A DNA stretch of 64,000 nucleotides from NCBI GenBank assembly GCA_037481695.1, contig JBBFLE010000005.1, forward strand, positions 202,044-266,043, read 5' to 3'. The translations under genes and the position numbers were made by a program. Positions 35,037-43,512 of the stretch are shown here, piece by piece; positions within the stretch are counted from its first letter, which is position 1, and each line of letters opens with the position of its first letter. This stretch comes from a bacterium. GTDB lineage: Bacteria; Desulfobacterota; Desulfocorpusculales; Desulfocorpusculum. The notes beneath the pieces were generated by a model. That model saw nothing but the letters and a program-made list of their open reading frames with translations, did not search any database and was not told where the DNA came from.

Positions 35037-36895
35037 GGCCCCAGCCCTTCCCAGGAGCCCTCTAGCCCTGTTGAGTCAAAACCCATGGCCGCAGTAGGCC
35101 CTGCTCCGAATCGATCCAGATAAAGCTGAAGGTATTCACGCAGCTTAAGATGATACCAGAAAGGCTTTCCCCCCGGGCCTTCCAAAAGCATCTTCTTGGC
35201 CCTTTGCGCCAGCTGGGCGGTTTCCCTCTGACTCATGCCAGTTGCCGTAGAGTACTCAAGAAGATCAAAAAAGGGGGTCTCCTTTCGTGTGACTTCGTGG
35301 ATGGAGAATTTCCGAAGGTTGGCGAAAATATAAGTGTTTTCATAAAGCACAAAGGGATAGAGTATGAAGGAATGGATCCTGCCTTTCTGGGATCTCAGAA
35401 ACTCAATGGTGGTCTGGGCCTCTTGCTGGGTCTCGGTGGGGAATCCCAGGATGAAACAGGCATGGTTCCATATTCCTGCCCTTTGGGAACGGTTCAAGAC
35501 CTCTTTCATGGCAGGTACTGTGGTGCCTTTTCGCATGAGCTTCAGAACCCTGGGATGGGCTGATTCCACCCCCCAGCGGATCTGGCGGACTCCGGCCTTG
35601 GCCATCTTCTGGAGCCTCTTGAATGTAAAGCCTGATACGGGCTTTGCCCATATGAGCATGGAAACCTTCAAGCTTCTTCGCAGGATTTCCTCACAAAGCT
35701 CCTCCCAATACTCTGGAGGCATGCAGTCGTCGTTGACCGTGAAGTCCCTGACCCCATAGAGGTCTCCAAGCCTTTGGATTTCCTGGGCCACCTTGGCAGG
35801 TGCCAAGAAATCCACCTTCTCGGTCCCATACCTTATACAAAATGTGCATTTACCCCAATAACAACCCCTGGACATGCGCAGTGGGGCATAGGGACGGGGG
35901 ATGAGGTAGTCTTGCCAGGAAACATCAGAAAAATCCGGCGCTGGAAGTTTATCCAGATCCACAGGTGGTTTGGGAGGATTCATACGGGGGGTGCCGTTTT
36001 GCATGCAGACCAAGCCTGGGATTGATCCTATTTCTTTCCCTGAGGTTAGATTTTCCAGGAGCATGGCCAGGGGTTCCTCACCCTCGTGGAGTACAGCGCT
36101 GTGAAAATACTCCTCAAAGAAGAAGGGATGTCTGGTGAGCTTATCCTGTATTCTGAGCAGATGCTTGCCTCCCACCACCACATGGGTCTGTGGAATTCTT
36201 TCCCTGAGCAGTCTAGCCAGAGTCATGGCCGAGATGAACTGATGTACGCTGGAGATGGAAATGCCCACCAGGGCAGGTCTAAGTCTTGTGATGCGCTGCA
36301 TCACAACATCTTCCCAAAATGGGAGGAAAACATTGCGCTTTGGGTCCTGGCAAAGATCTGCCAGATCCTGCCTGCTCCAGATATCTCCTCGCCTGTAATA
36401 GTTGAAGGAGATCCTGCCAGGCCAGCCTGAGAGGCTGGCCATTTCCATCAATTGATAAAGGCCCTCTATGGCTGGCAGGACCCGGTTGGGATTGAAGAAA
36501 AGCTCTTCCTGTCTCAGGACCCCCTGGAAATCTTGGACTCTACTGACGCATTCTTCCCAGTATCCCAATCTACCTAGAGCCTTTTGTTTGAGCTGTTGGG
36601 GAAGGCCATCAGATTCTGCACCCAGGCGCAAACGCAGTCCTTCCAAGAGAAACCTCAAGGTCTTTTGGGTCAGAAGATAATCCTTGAAGAATTCCAAGTT
36701 GGCATCCAGTGGAAATACCGTATGCCCTTTTTCCCTAAGGTAAGCCGTCAGAACCGGTAGGGCCAGATGCGGTACAATGGGCAACCAAACAGGGGGAAAA
36801 ACCAGTACAACAGGTCCGTGCTTGCCAGGAGCTTGGCACGAGCCAGAAGTATTCAGTGAGGAGGATCTCGAAGAACCAAGAGTTCTTTCAGTCAT
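35033..36895 (-). CDS. B12-binding-type radical SAM enzyme with a CX4CX2C cluster motif
   Basis: Radical SAM enzyme of 620 residues. The N-terminal half resembles the cobalamin-binding domain (VVLVFPPVWLPIVPHLALPVL, VGISISSVHQFISAMTLARLL, HVVVGGKHL) with a helical insert between the first and second strands. The SAM-cluster motif reads RGCYWGKCTFC, so the spacing is CX4CX2C instead of CX3CX2C, a variant seen in some B12-type groups. VNDDCMPPEYWEELCEEI and WGVESAHPRVLKLMRKG follow. Such enzymes methylate or rearrange unactivated carbons in metabolites and peptides. It opens the biosynthetic region, coupled to a small secreted-protein gene before it and to the RimK-like gene after it. Confidence 0.88.
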   Translation of the reverse strand: MTERTLGSSRSSSLNTSGSCQAPGKHGPVVLVFPPVWLPIVPHLALPVLTAYLREKGHTVFPLDANLEFFKDYLLTQKTLRFLLEGLRLRLGAESDGLPQQLKQKALGRLGYWEECVSRVQDFQGVLRQEELFFNPNRVLPAIEGLYQLMEMASLSGWPGRISFNYYRRGDIWSRQDLADLCQDPKRNVFLPFWEDVVMQRITRLRPALVGISISSVHQFISAMTLARLLRERIPQTHVVVGGKHLLRIQDKLTRHPFFFEEYFHSAVLHEGEEPLAMLLENLTSGKEIGSIPGLVCMQNGTPRMNPPKPPVDLDKLPAPDFSDVSWQDYLIPRPYAPLRMSRGCYWGKCTFCIRYGTEKVDFLAPAKVAQEIQRLGDLYGVRDFTVNDDCMPPEYWEELCEEILRRSLKVSMLIWAKPVSGFTFKRLQKMAKAGVRQIRWGVESAHPRVLKLMRKGTTVPAMKEVLNRSQRAGIWNHACFILGFPTETQQEAQTTIEFLRSQKGRIHSFILYPFVLYENTYIFANLRKFSIHEVTRKETPFFDLLEYSTATGMSQRETAQLAQRAKKMLLEGPGGKPFWYHLKLREYLQLYLDRFGAGPTAAMGFDSTGLEGSWEGLGP

Positions 36896-37226
36896 AAGAG
36901 CGCCTCTTATCCACCACTTTTCCCTTTTCCAAGATTATCGTGGTAGTGATCTTCTGACCAGAGGCGGGATTGGTTCCTGTGTAGATCAACCTCTTGATTC
37001 GCACCTTTCCACAGGCTCTCTTGGATCTGCCACACTCTGAGCTTTTCTGCTTTTCCTGAACCCTGTCAGGTGGACCCAGACGTTCTATGACCTCCTTTTC
37101 CTTCATGCCGGTCTGAATGTTTCCATATTGGACCGTGTCCACCATGCCGGCCTCTGATGGGACAGGGGTGGCCTTCAAGAAAAAAAGCAAAAGCATGGCA
37201 AGGCTCCAAGACCCAAGCAGGCCCAT
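36888..37226 (-). CDS. Small secreted protein with an N-terminal signal
   Basis: A 112-residue protein with an N-terminal hydrophobic signal (LAMLLLFFLKATPVPSEAG) and a mature part containing VDTVQYGNIQTGMKEKEVIERLGPP, a helix pattern like SmpA/OmlA and DUF2845 proteins, then a lysine-rich cysteine pair (SSECGRSKRACGK) and a beta tail (KITTTIILEKGKVV). The ATG at 37226 gives a clean signal peptide; a TTG at 37256 has AAGGAG nine bases before it and is an alternative. Its stop overlaps the radical SAM start by 8 bp. Its role in the pathway is unclear. Confidence 0.68.
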   Translation of the reverse strand: MGLLGSWSLAMLLLFFLKATPVPSEAGMVDTVQYGNIQTGMKEKEVIERLGPPDRVQEKQKSSECGRSKRACGKVRIKRLIYTGTNPASGQKITTTIILEKGKVVDKRRSYD

Positions 37227-37514
37227 TCTTGCACAACTTATCCTAGATCCATACAAGTTGGCTTGCTCCTTGTGATCCAAGGGCAACTTTGATCACATCT
37301 GCCCAGACCCGGATCCTGAATCTTATCTTTTTGCCGAGGCCAAGTGCCATCCTCCCTCCAGTATCTTTCCGGGTTCTGCCTGGGGCCTTAACCAGCCTGT
37401 GGATAGCAGGGTGCTTCTCTGGTATCATCTCAGTCTACCTTCCTGATGAAACCCTGGAAGGCCACTTTAAGGGATGGAATCCATGCGGGTCAAGAGGCCC
37501 TATGGAGGAAACAG

Positions 37515-38402
37515 ATGAACTCCAAAGCAGGGCCTTTGAGCAAACCTGGCACCCTGTTTCTGGTGGGAACTCCCATAGGAAATATGGAGGACATCACCCT
37601 TCGGGCCATACGGGTGCTGGGCCAGGTGGACCTGGTGGCCAGCGAGGATACCAGGAGAACCAGGAAGTTGCTTTCGGCTTACTCCATCAAGACCCCAACA
37701 GTCAGTTACCACGAGCAAGGTGAATCCTGGGGTAGGAAGGCCCAGAAGCTTGTGGAAATGCTGATGGAGGGGAAAAACCTGGCCCTGGTCAGTGAAGCTG
37801 GAACCCCAGGGCTTTCGGATCCTGGTTACGGGCTTGTAAGGCTCTGCATCGAGAGAAATATTTCCATAGATGTAGTGCCAGGGCCATCGGCCATCCTGGC
37901 TGCCCTTGTTCTGAGCGGGTTGCCTACACACCGTTTCGCCTTTGAGGGGTTTTTGCCCAGGAAGAAGCAAGAACGCCGCAGGATGCTAGAGGCCCTGCGC
38001 CGGGAAAACAGAACCCTGGTATTCTTCGAGACACCCACAAGACTCCTTCCCACCCTTGAGGAGATGAGCAGGATCCTGGGCCAAAGAAGGGCAGCGGTGG
38101 TAAGGGAGATCACCAAGATGTTCCAGGAGGTAAGAAGGGGAAATTTGCAAGAACTTCTTGTGTGGGCAAATCAAGCCCAATTAAGGGGGGAGATCACCTT
38201 GGTCGTGGAGGGTTGCGAAGAAAAACAAGCATCCTCGCAAGGCCTGGAGCAAAGAGTAGAATTCTTGCTAAGGCGTTGCTCCTTGAAGCCCAGAGATGTT
38301 CTTAGGATCCTTCGGGAGGAAACAGGACTGCCCAAGAAAGTTCTTTATAAGGCAATAATGCACAGCCAAGAGGAAAGGGTCAAAACAGGTCAAGGGGACT
38401 GA
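37515..38402 (+). CDS. rsmI: 16S rRNA (cytidine-1402 2'-O)-methyltransferase RsmI
   Basis: SAM-dependent methyltransferase that modifies C1402 in the decoding centre of 16S rRNA, 295 residues. TLFLVGTPIGNMEDITLRAI at the N-terminus, ASEDTRRTRKLL, LALVSEAGTPGLSDPG and DVVPGPSAILAALVLSGLP are the tetrapyrrole-methylase-type motifs of RsmI. FFETPTRLLPTLEEM follows. GGAGG lies six bases before the ATG at 37515; the frame opens 23 codons earlier but without a good ribosome site. It is divergent from the biosynthetic region and probably marks its upstream border. Confidence 0.96.
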   Translation: MNSKAGPLSKPGTLFLVGTPIGNMEDITLRAIRVLGQVDLVASEDTRRTRKLLSAYSIKTPTVSYHEQGESWGRKAQKLVEMLMEGKNLALVSEAGTPGLSDPGYGLVRLCIERNISIDVVPGPSAILAALVLSGLPTHRFAFEGFLPRKKQERRRMLEALRRENRTLVFFETPTRLLPTLEEMSRILGQRRAAVVREITKMFQEVRRGNLQELLVWANQAQLRGEITLVVEGCEEKQASSQGLEQRVEFLLRRCSLKPRDVLRILREETGLPKKVLYKAIMHSQEERVKTGQGD

Positions 38403-38427
38403 ACTTCCAATTACATGTCAGATCAAA

Positions 38428-38961
38428 TTACTTGGATTTTTTCTCATCTTCTCCTGAAGGGGAGATGTGTATCCTGGCAGCCTGTGGATCATCCAATATC
38501 TCTATTTGATACAGGGAATTTCTGGTTTGAACAAAGGCTCCTGATATTCGGGTCAGCGGTGAGGTGCGAAGTACCCTCCCGCCTTCCTGGAAGATCAGAT
38601 AACTTTTTCCCACCCTAGGTTCCTCGTTTTCCCAGCCTTCTATGATTCTGTGCGTCTCACCCTTGCCCCCGCCCAGTCTTGTAAGACGTATCCTACGGCG
38701 GCCCATCTGCTGCCCACTGCTTCCCCGCTGGGCCACATTACAGGCTATGGCCCCCACGGTGACGCAAAGGGCTTCTCCCAACTCACGGTCCTCCTTGCGC
38801 CGTCCAAGCTGGTCTTTGAGCCCCACCAGGTCTGCGTAAGCCTCTGTGAAATCAACCTGCTCACCTCTTGAGAGCTTTTCCACCACACGAAGGATCTCAA
38901 GTATCTTCATCAAGATGCGATCCGATTCCCTACGCTGCTCCTTGCGCCTCTCTGCAGCCAT
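38428..38961 (-). CDS. Hypothetical protein with charged N-terminus and C-terminal beta domain
   Basis: A 177-residue cytoplasmic protein without a recognised name. The first third is a highly charged helix (ERRKEQRRESDRILMKIL). A second helical part ends in CVTVGAIACNVAQR, followed by a Gly/Arg-rich linker (GRRRIRLTRLGGGKGE). The last third looks like a small beta barrel (GKSYLIFQEGGRVLRTSPLTRI, NSLYQIEIL). GAGGAG precedes its ATG. It converges on rsmI. Confidence 0.65.
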   Translation of the reverse strand: MAAERRKEQRRESDRILMKILEILRVVEKLSRGEQVDFTEAYADLVGLKDQLGRRKEDRELGEALCVTVGAIACNVAQRGSSGQQMGRRRIRLTRLGGGKGETHRIIEGWENEEPRVGKSYLIFQEGGRVLRTSPLTRISGAFVQTRNSLYQIEILDDPQAARIHISPSGEDEKKSK

Positions 38962-39008
38962 GGCCCGAGCTCCTCGCCCAGCTTTAAGAACTGCCTTGGA
39001 AAAGCCTT

Positions 39009-39248
39009 TTAGCCCTCATGGTTGACAGGCCCACAAGAAATGCCGGCTGATCCCTCCATACCCATCAGTCCGTGTCCAAAAGCTCTGGGCTCTCCTTTTG
39101 TTCCAAGCCCCAGCCTGTTAAAGATCAAAGCACTCTTGGGCCTGGAATGCAAGAGGCCCAGGGGCCTGCTTTCCGCAATGTGGGAGCCCTGGTAGTGTAC
39201 GACTTCCAGCATGGCAACACCCGGGCACATTGCCGGATTCTCACTCAT
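39009..39248 (-). CDS. Possible small protein coupled to the LolC-type permease gene
   Basis: A 79-residue frame that begins at an ATG inside the end of the LolC-type gene (8 bp overlap, ATGAGTGA) and runs to 39009. No known family is seen, and it does not match LolD, the ATPase expected here. The coupling favours translation, but the composition is not strongly protein-like. Confidence 0.28.
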   Translation of the reverse strand: MSENPAMCPGVAMLEVVHYQGSHIAESRPLGLLHSRPKSALIFNRLGLGTKGEPRAFGHGLMGMEGSAGISCGPVNHEG

Positions 39249-40497
39249 ATCTGAGTATCTCCACGGGGTCCAAGCGGGCTGCTCTCCAAGAGGGGTAGAT
39301 GCTTGCCACAAGGGTAATCAAGAGAGTGGTCCCCAGTATGAGAGCCAGATCAAGCGGATCTGACCTGGAGGTGAGTTGGCCTATATAGTAAACCTCTTCC
39401 GGCAGAAATCGGACCTGAAATGCTCTTTCCACCAATCCAATTATGCGCTCCAAATTCCATGAGAGCAGCAACCCCCCGGTGCAGCCCAACATGGTGCCCA
39501 AAGAGGACACCATGAGGCCGTGAAAAACGAATATCCTCATGACTTGTGTGGATCTGGCCCCCATGGCCTTTAATATGGCTATGTCCCTCTGTTTTTCCAT
39601 GACCATCATGACCAATATGCTAATGACCAGAAGGGCTGCTACTCCTACTATGCAAAGCAAAATGACAAAAATCACCCTCTTTTGCATGGCCAAAGCGGTC
39701 ATGAGGCTTCTGTTCACCTGTGTCCAATCCTGAGCCAAATATCGCAGGCCCAGGTTTGACTCCTGTATCAGCTTCCTGATCCTGGGAGCCTGGTAAGGGT
39801 CCTGGGTCTTGAGCTCAATGCCCGTGACCCTTCCTGGGATCTCAAAGATCTGCTGGGCTGCCCAAATGGAAATGAAAGCCACCTTGGAGTCGAAGTCCCA
39901 GTACCCAGCGTCGAAGACCCCTTTGACTTTAACCTTTCTCCACTTGGGCAGATTCCCCCAGGGTGTGAGAGTGCCTTCAGGGGATACCAGCACCACCGAA
40001 TCCCCCACCCGCACCTTGAGGTCCCTCAGAAGAGCCCTGCCCACTATGATCCCAGGGGGCTCTCCTCGGACCTGCTTGGAGAGGTCCTCCAGGCTTCCCT
40101 CTCTCAGGATGTTGGCCAGAGGCACCGTGGTTTCCACAGTGGCTGGATCCACGGCCCGCAGCACCACTTGAATGCTTCTGGCAGGGGCCTGCAAGAGCAC
40201 CTCTCTCAAGACAAAGGGGGTTGCTCCGGCCACTCCAGGCACCTGGAGGAGCTGCTGGCGAACCTCCTCATATTGCATCATCTCTTGACCGCGCTCGAAA
40301 ACGGTAACATGAGCCGTAAGCCCCAGGATCTTATCTCTCAAATCTTCGTTGAAACCATTTATGGCCGAAAGAACCACTATCAGGGCCGTCACCCCTACGG
40401 CAACTCCCAGAATGGAAAGGGAAGTGACTACAGAAATCGCAGCCTGTTTTTTCTTGGCTCTCAGAAAGCGGAAACTGAGCCACCACTCATAGCGCAT
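39241..40497 (-). CDS. lolC: Lipoprotein-releasing ABC transporter permease, LolC/LolE type
   Basis: Inner-membrane permease of 418 residues that extracts mature lipoproteins for delivery to LolA. It starts with the diagnostic YEWWLSFRFLRAKKKQAAISVV, followed by helix 1 (LSILGVAVGVTALIVVLSAINGF), a large periplasmic domain (about residues 50-270) and three C-terminal FtsX-type helices. The loop DIAILKAMGARSTQVMRIFVFHGL is typical of LolC/E. No LolD ATPase and no second permease gene is present in the window. Groups with a single LolF-like permease do exist. It probably forms a homodimer with a LolD encoded elsewhere. Confidence 0.92.
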   Translation of the reverse strand: MRYEWWLSFRFLRAKKKQAAISVVTSLSILGVAVGVTALIVVLSAINGFNEDLRDKILGLTAHVTVFERGQEMMQYEEVRQQLLQVPGVAGATPFVLREVLLQAPARSIQVVLRAVDPATVETTVPLANILREGSLEDLSKQVRGEPPGIIVGRALLRDLKVRVGDSVVLVSPEGTLTPWGNLPKWRKVKVKGVFDAGYWDFDSKVAFISIWAAQQIFEIPGRVTGIELKTQDPYQAPRIRKLIQESNLGLRYLAQDWTQVNRSLMTALAMQKRVIFVILLCIVGVAALLVISILVMMVMEKQRDIAILKAMGARSTQVMRIFVFHGLMVSSLGTMLGCTGGLLLSWNLERIIGLVERAFQVRFLPEEVYYIGQLTSRSDPLDLALILGTTLLITLVASIYPSWRAARLDPVEILRYE

Positions 40498-40702
40498 GAG
40501 GTCTTGATCCCCCGGCCAAGCCTATCTCACCCCTGCCCCCAGAATGCCAGGCTCCAGAGCTCTTCTTAGCCCCAGGAAGTTGCTGGGATTGCCATTTCAC
40601 CACTGAGCTGTAATTTATGGGCGCACGGGCGGCTCCTGTAAGGAGATGGCAGTTTTTCAAAACCCTGAATACAGCCGAAGAGGCTTTTGAAAAAAATACG
40701 AT

Positions 40703-41152
40703 TCAGTAATAGAGCACTTTCTTGATCACCCATTTTTCTCCATTTTTCATCATGGAGAACTTGGTCGGAAGCCTCTCCTGGCCGAAGGTGGACACAACTT
40801 CCAATACAGCCTTGTCCCCTCCATCCAGCACCATGAAAATCGTGGGTTCTCCCAATGCCATCTTGGGAAATCTTTCCATGGCCGAGGAAAAGGCCTCTGA
40901 AACCTCTTTGTCCAGGCTTTCTCCTGGGGAAAAGACTCCCCCCACCTCTGCCACCAGTATGGGCTTTTCATGAAAGCAGCGCCCCAGTGCTGTCTTGTCT
41001 TTGGTGTTGTAAGCCTGCTCGAAACTCAAGAGCACCTGGCAAACCTGGCTTTGGACCTCGCCTTTGGGGGAGTAATCTTTCAAGGTGCCGTAACAGCCGC
41101 CCAATGCCACACAAGCCACGAGGCTGCAAAAAAAATAAAAGTTTCTGGCCAT
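40703..41152 (-). CDS. Putative lipoprotein of unknown function
   Basis: A 149-residue protein with a classical lipoprotein signal: FYFFCSLVACVALGGC, with lipobox ALGGC. The mature domain (VLLSFEQAYNTKDKTALGRCF, VWF-like absent, DKAVLEVVSTFG, KWVIKKVLYY) resembles small SnoaL/NTF2-like cone folds: one helix pair then a curved sheet. AAGGAG lies six bases before the ATG. It may be cargo of the Lol system but shows no specific link to it. Confidence 0.78.
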   Translation of the reverse strand: MARNFYFFCSLVACVALGGCYGTLKDYSPKGEVQSQVCQVLLSFEQAYNTKDKTALGRCFHEKPILVAEVGGVFSPGESLDKEVSEAFSSAMERFPKMALGEPTIFMVLDGGDKAVLEVVSTFGQERLPTKFSMMKNGEKWVIKKVLYY

Positions 41153-41541
41153 GCTTTTCTCCTTCCCGCAGCTCTTATGTACTGATTTGAAAATGAACTG
41201 TGAGCCGATGGTCCAGCATGCTCTCGATTCGAGAGGAATCTGGTAAATTTTAGGCCCAGGCCCCCGGGTGGCACTGCTTTTCCCTCAACATTGCTGTCAC
41301 CTCTGCAGGAGCCATGTGCATGGTAACCCAGGAGTTCTAAACACGCAATCCGGTGAGTTGATCACGCATCAGGATCTCTGAGCAGTCAAGCTTTGGCTCC
41401 ACCCTTGGGGAAGGGGCTTATACATCACCCCTTCGGTTGTACATTGACAAAAGGCTCCAGCTTTGGTTCCATAGCCCAAGTATTTGCTCAGATTGAGTGT
41501 GCTCTGTTTCATGGTACAGGGGCTTGGAAGGAGGTCATTGC
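41153..41541 (+). promoter_or_regulatory. Intergenic region with a TTGACA box upstream of the Rrf2 gene
   Basis: No gene is seen in this stretch. A perfect TTGACA at 41444-41449 lies about 90 bp before the Rrf2 start. The sequence 17 bases downstream (TTCCAT, 41467-41472) is a poor -10 box, so the promoter may depend on an activator or be used weakly. Confidence 0.35.
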
Positions 41542-41970
41542 ATGAAACTTTCTACCAAAGGACGCTACGGGGTGAGAGCTGTTTTCGACATGGCCTACTA
41601 CGGAAAGGGCCGGCCGGCTCAGATCCGCACCATTGCCGAGCGCCAGGAGATACCCATAAGGTACCTGGAGCAGATCCTGAACCGTCTCAGGAGGGCCGGA
41701 TTGGTGCGCACCATCAGGGGGCCCAAGGGAGGATACTTTCTGGGGAAGAACCCTGATCAGATAACCGTGGCAGACGTTGTCAGGGCAACTGATGGGCCCT
41801 TGAATTTAGTTAGATGCAAGGAGGCACGCCGCAAAGACCTGCAGTGCCACAGGGCTCCTAAGTGTGTTGTGCGCCAGGTTTGGGAGGAAGCCAGTAAGAG
41901 ACTAAACGATTATCTGGATTCAGTGACCATTGGAAATCTTTGCTCTGAAGCCGAGAAGATGGAGCTTTGA
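41542..41970 (+). CDS. Rrf2-family transcriptional regulator with three cysteines
   Basis: Winged-helix regulator of 142 residues. KLSTKGRYGVRAVFDMAYYG and IRTIAERQEIPIRYLEQILNRLRRAGLVRTIRGPKGGYFL are the Rrf2/IscR DNA-binding domain. Cysteines in RCKEARRKDLQCHRAPKC (CX9CX5C) match the region where IscR, RirA and NsrR bind an Fe-S cluster, though IscR spacing is shorter. A fourth lies in NLCSEAE. The ATG at 41542 has GAAGGAGG seven bases upstream. No Isc/Suf or nitrosative stress genes are adjacent, so the target is open; iron-sulfur or nitric oxide sensing is the likeliest mode. Confidence 0.92.
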   Translation: MKLSTKGRYGVRAVFDMAYYGKGRPAQIRTIAERQEIPIRYLEQILNRLRRAGLVRTIRGPKGGYFLGKNPDQITVADVVRATDGPLNLVRCKEARRKDLQCHRAPKCVVRQVWEEASKRLNDYLDSVTIGNLCSEAEKMEL

Positions 41971-42101
41971 AATCCGCCCCATATGGCTGAGATGAGTCTT
42001 TGAGGCTTAACCGAGGGGGAATCTTGAAGTCAACAAGAGGATTTTCAGATTGATTTTAGAAGGAGGGACGGCAGTTGGAGCGATATAGAGGTGATGTCTC
42101 C

Positions 42102-42332
42102 ATGAAGGAGCTGGTGCGAGTGGTGGCTTGTGCGCTTGTGGATCGCCCCGAGGAGGTGGAGGTGGTAGAGGTCACAGGCGGAAGCACTTCTGTGATAGAG
42201 CTGAGGGTAGCCAAGGAAGATGTGGGAAAGATCATTGGCCGACAGGGACATACGGCCAATGCCATCCGCACCATTCTAAACGGAGTGGCGGCCAAGCTAA
42301 AAAAAAGGGCGGTGCTGGAGATAGTGGAATAG
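42102..42332 (+). CDS. khpA: KH-domain RNA-binding protein KhpA
   Basis: Small RNA-binding protein of 76 residues. [21 protein letters not shown], a beta strand with [20 protein letters not shown] and [16 protein letters not shown] form a single KH domain with the GxxG loop (GRQG). KhpA proteins bind RNA broadly and work with KhpB in many bacteria. GAGGTGAT lies six bases before the ATG at 42102. It usually sits beside rpsP and rimM; here it is alone after the Rrf2 gene. Confidence 0.93.
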   Translation: MKELVRVVACALVDRPEEVEVVEVTGGSTSVIELRVAKEDVGKIIGRQGHTANAIRTILNGVAAKLKKRAVLEIVE

Positions 42333-42385
42333 AAGGGTTGCGGCGGTCTCAATTGGCTTTTTGGATCTGCGCCCGCAGCAAGGAT

Positions 42386-42817
42386 TCAAAAATGACGCCT
42401 GAGCCTGGACCAGATTCCTGTGCCCACCATGCTTCGGGCCACCTTCAATATGGCTTTGATGACCCCGAGCACATCCTGGTTGCCTGCCCAATGACGCCGC
42501 AGTAATTCTGGATCCAGCTCATTGAGGATGGACCCCAGCACGTAGGCTGCCAGGGCCACGTCATCGGCATAGGCAGCAGGGCCAAAAACCGCTTCTGGAA
42601 TCAGATCCAAGGGGGATATGAAATAGGCTATGGCCACCAACAGCCTTGCCTTGATGTGATGGGGTACTTGGGGGTCTAAAGAGAGGCGCCACAGCAGGTG
42701 AAAAAGATCAGGGGCCCACATGAGGTACTCTATCCACCTGTGGGAACCTCCTGCTGTTTCGGCCCAGTGGTGTATGCGCCCACGAAGCCTTTGATAGAAA
42801 TCCTCTTCTGTGGACAT
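42386..42817 (-). CDS. YkvA-family (DUF1232) protein
   Basis: A 143-residue protein with the DUF1232 core ARLLVAIAYFISPLDLIPEAV followed by ADDVALAAYVL, a pattern of two hydrophobic helices with a buried Asp/Pro turn. The function of this family is not known; members are small and often membrane-linked. GGAGG lies nine bases before the ATG at 42817, which comes 4 bp after the Nudix stop, so the two form an operon. A longer frame upstream overlaps the Nudix gene and is not needed. Confidence 0.88.
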   Translation of the reverse strand: MSTEEDFYQRLRGRIHHWAETAGGSHRWIEYLMWAPDLFHLLWRLSLDPQVPHHIKARLLVAIAYFISPLDLIPEAVFGPAAYADDVALAAYVLGSILNELDPELLRRHWAGNQDVLGVIKAILKVARSMVGTGIWSRLRRHF

Positions 42818-42821
42818 GGAT

Positions 42822-43391
42822 TCAGGCCTCCAGGTCCTTGAAGCCATAGATCTTTGGGGCTTCCATGCCCCCCAGGAAGTCCCGAAGAGCATCCCTGGTG
42901 CTGGGAAAAGCAAGTTCCTTCCATGGTATCTGGGCCGGGGCGAAGGCGGCCACCTCTAGGGCCTCGTCCCCTGCCTTGAGTTCCCCACCCAAGATTTCAA
43001 CCCTGTAAACTATCACTATGACTGGTCTCCCTGGGTAGGAATACACATTGAGAATTCCCGCAGGCCTCACCTTGAGATTGACCTCTTCCATGGTCTCTCT
43101 CACGGCGGCAGCCTCTACGGTTTCTCCGCGGTCCACAAACCCTCCGGGGAATACCCACTTGCCATACCCTGGATCTATGGCTCGTCTAAGGAGCACAACG
43201 CGGCCCTGCAAAATGGGAATAGTGCCCACAGCCACCTTGGAATCCAGATAAAAGATGAAACCGCAGGACTTGCAAACCAGTCTTTCAGGCTCCCCGGCCT
43301 TGATGAGCCTCTTTTCCAGCTCATGACCGCATTTGGGGCAAAACCTGTAACCAGGATCCAGGGGATGATGTTGTTCGTGCTGGGTGTCCAT
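42822..43391 (-). CDS. Nudix hydrolase with N-terminal zinc ribbon (NudC-like)
   Basis: Pyrophosphohydrolase of about 189 residues. The N-terminal FCPKCGHELE and LVCKSCGFIFY form a four-cysteine zinc ribbon as in NADH pyrophosphatase. The Nudix box is intact: GGFVDRGETVEAAAVRETMEEV, seen here in parts GGFVDRGE and RETMEEV. Unlike NudC it lacks the long N-terminal domain, so NAD specificity is not sure; NADH, ADP-ribose or other nucleoside diphosphates are possible. The ATG at 43391 is chosen; a TTG at 43403 would add four residues. Confidence 0.92.
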   Translation of the reverse strand: MDTQHEQHHPLDPGYRFCPKCGHELEKRLIKAGEPERLVCKSCGFIFYLDSKVAVGTIPILQGRVVLLRRAIDPGYGKWVFPGGFVDRGETVEAAAVRETMEEVNLKVRPAGILNVYSYPGRPVIVIVYRVEILGGELKAGDEALEVAAFAPAQIPWKELAFPSTRDALRDFLGGMEAPKIYGFKDLEA

Positions 43392-43512
43392 GGGCAGGTT
43401 CAATATACCAAAGCCTCACCATCCAAGCAAATCGCCAAATGTCTATTGGCCATGTAAGCACACTGAATCTCCCTCTGGGGCAGTGAGATCCTTGTGGTCC
43501 ACGGGATAGGCT

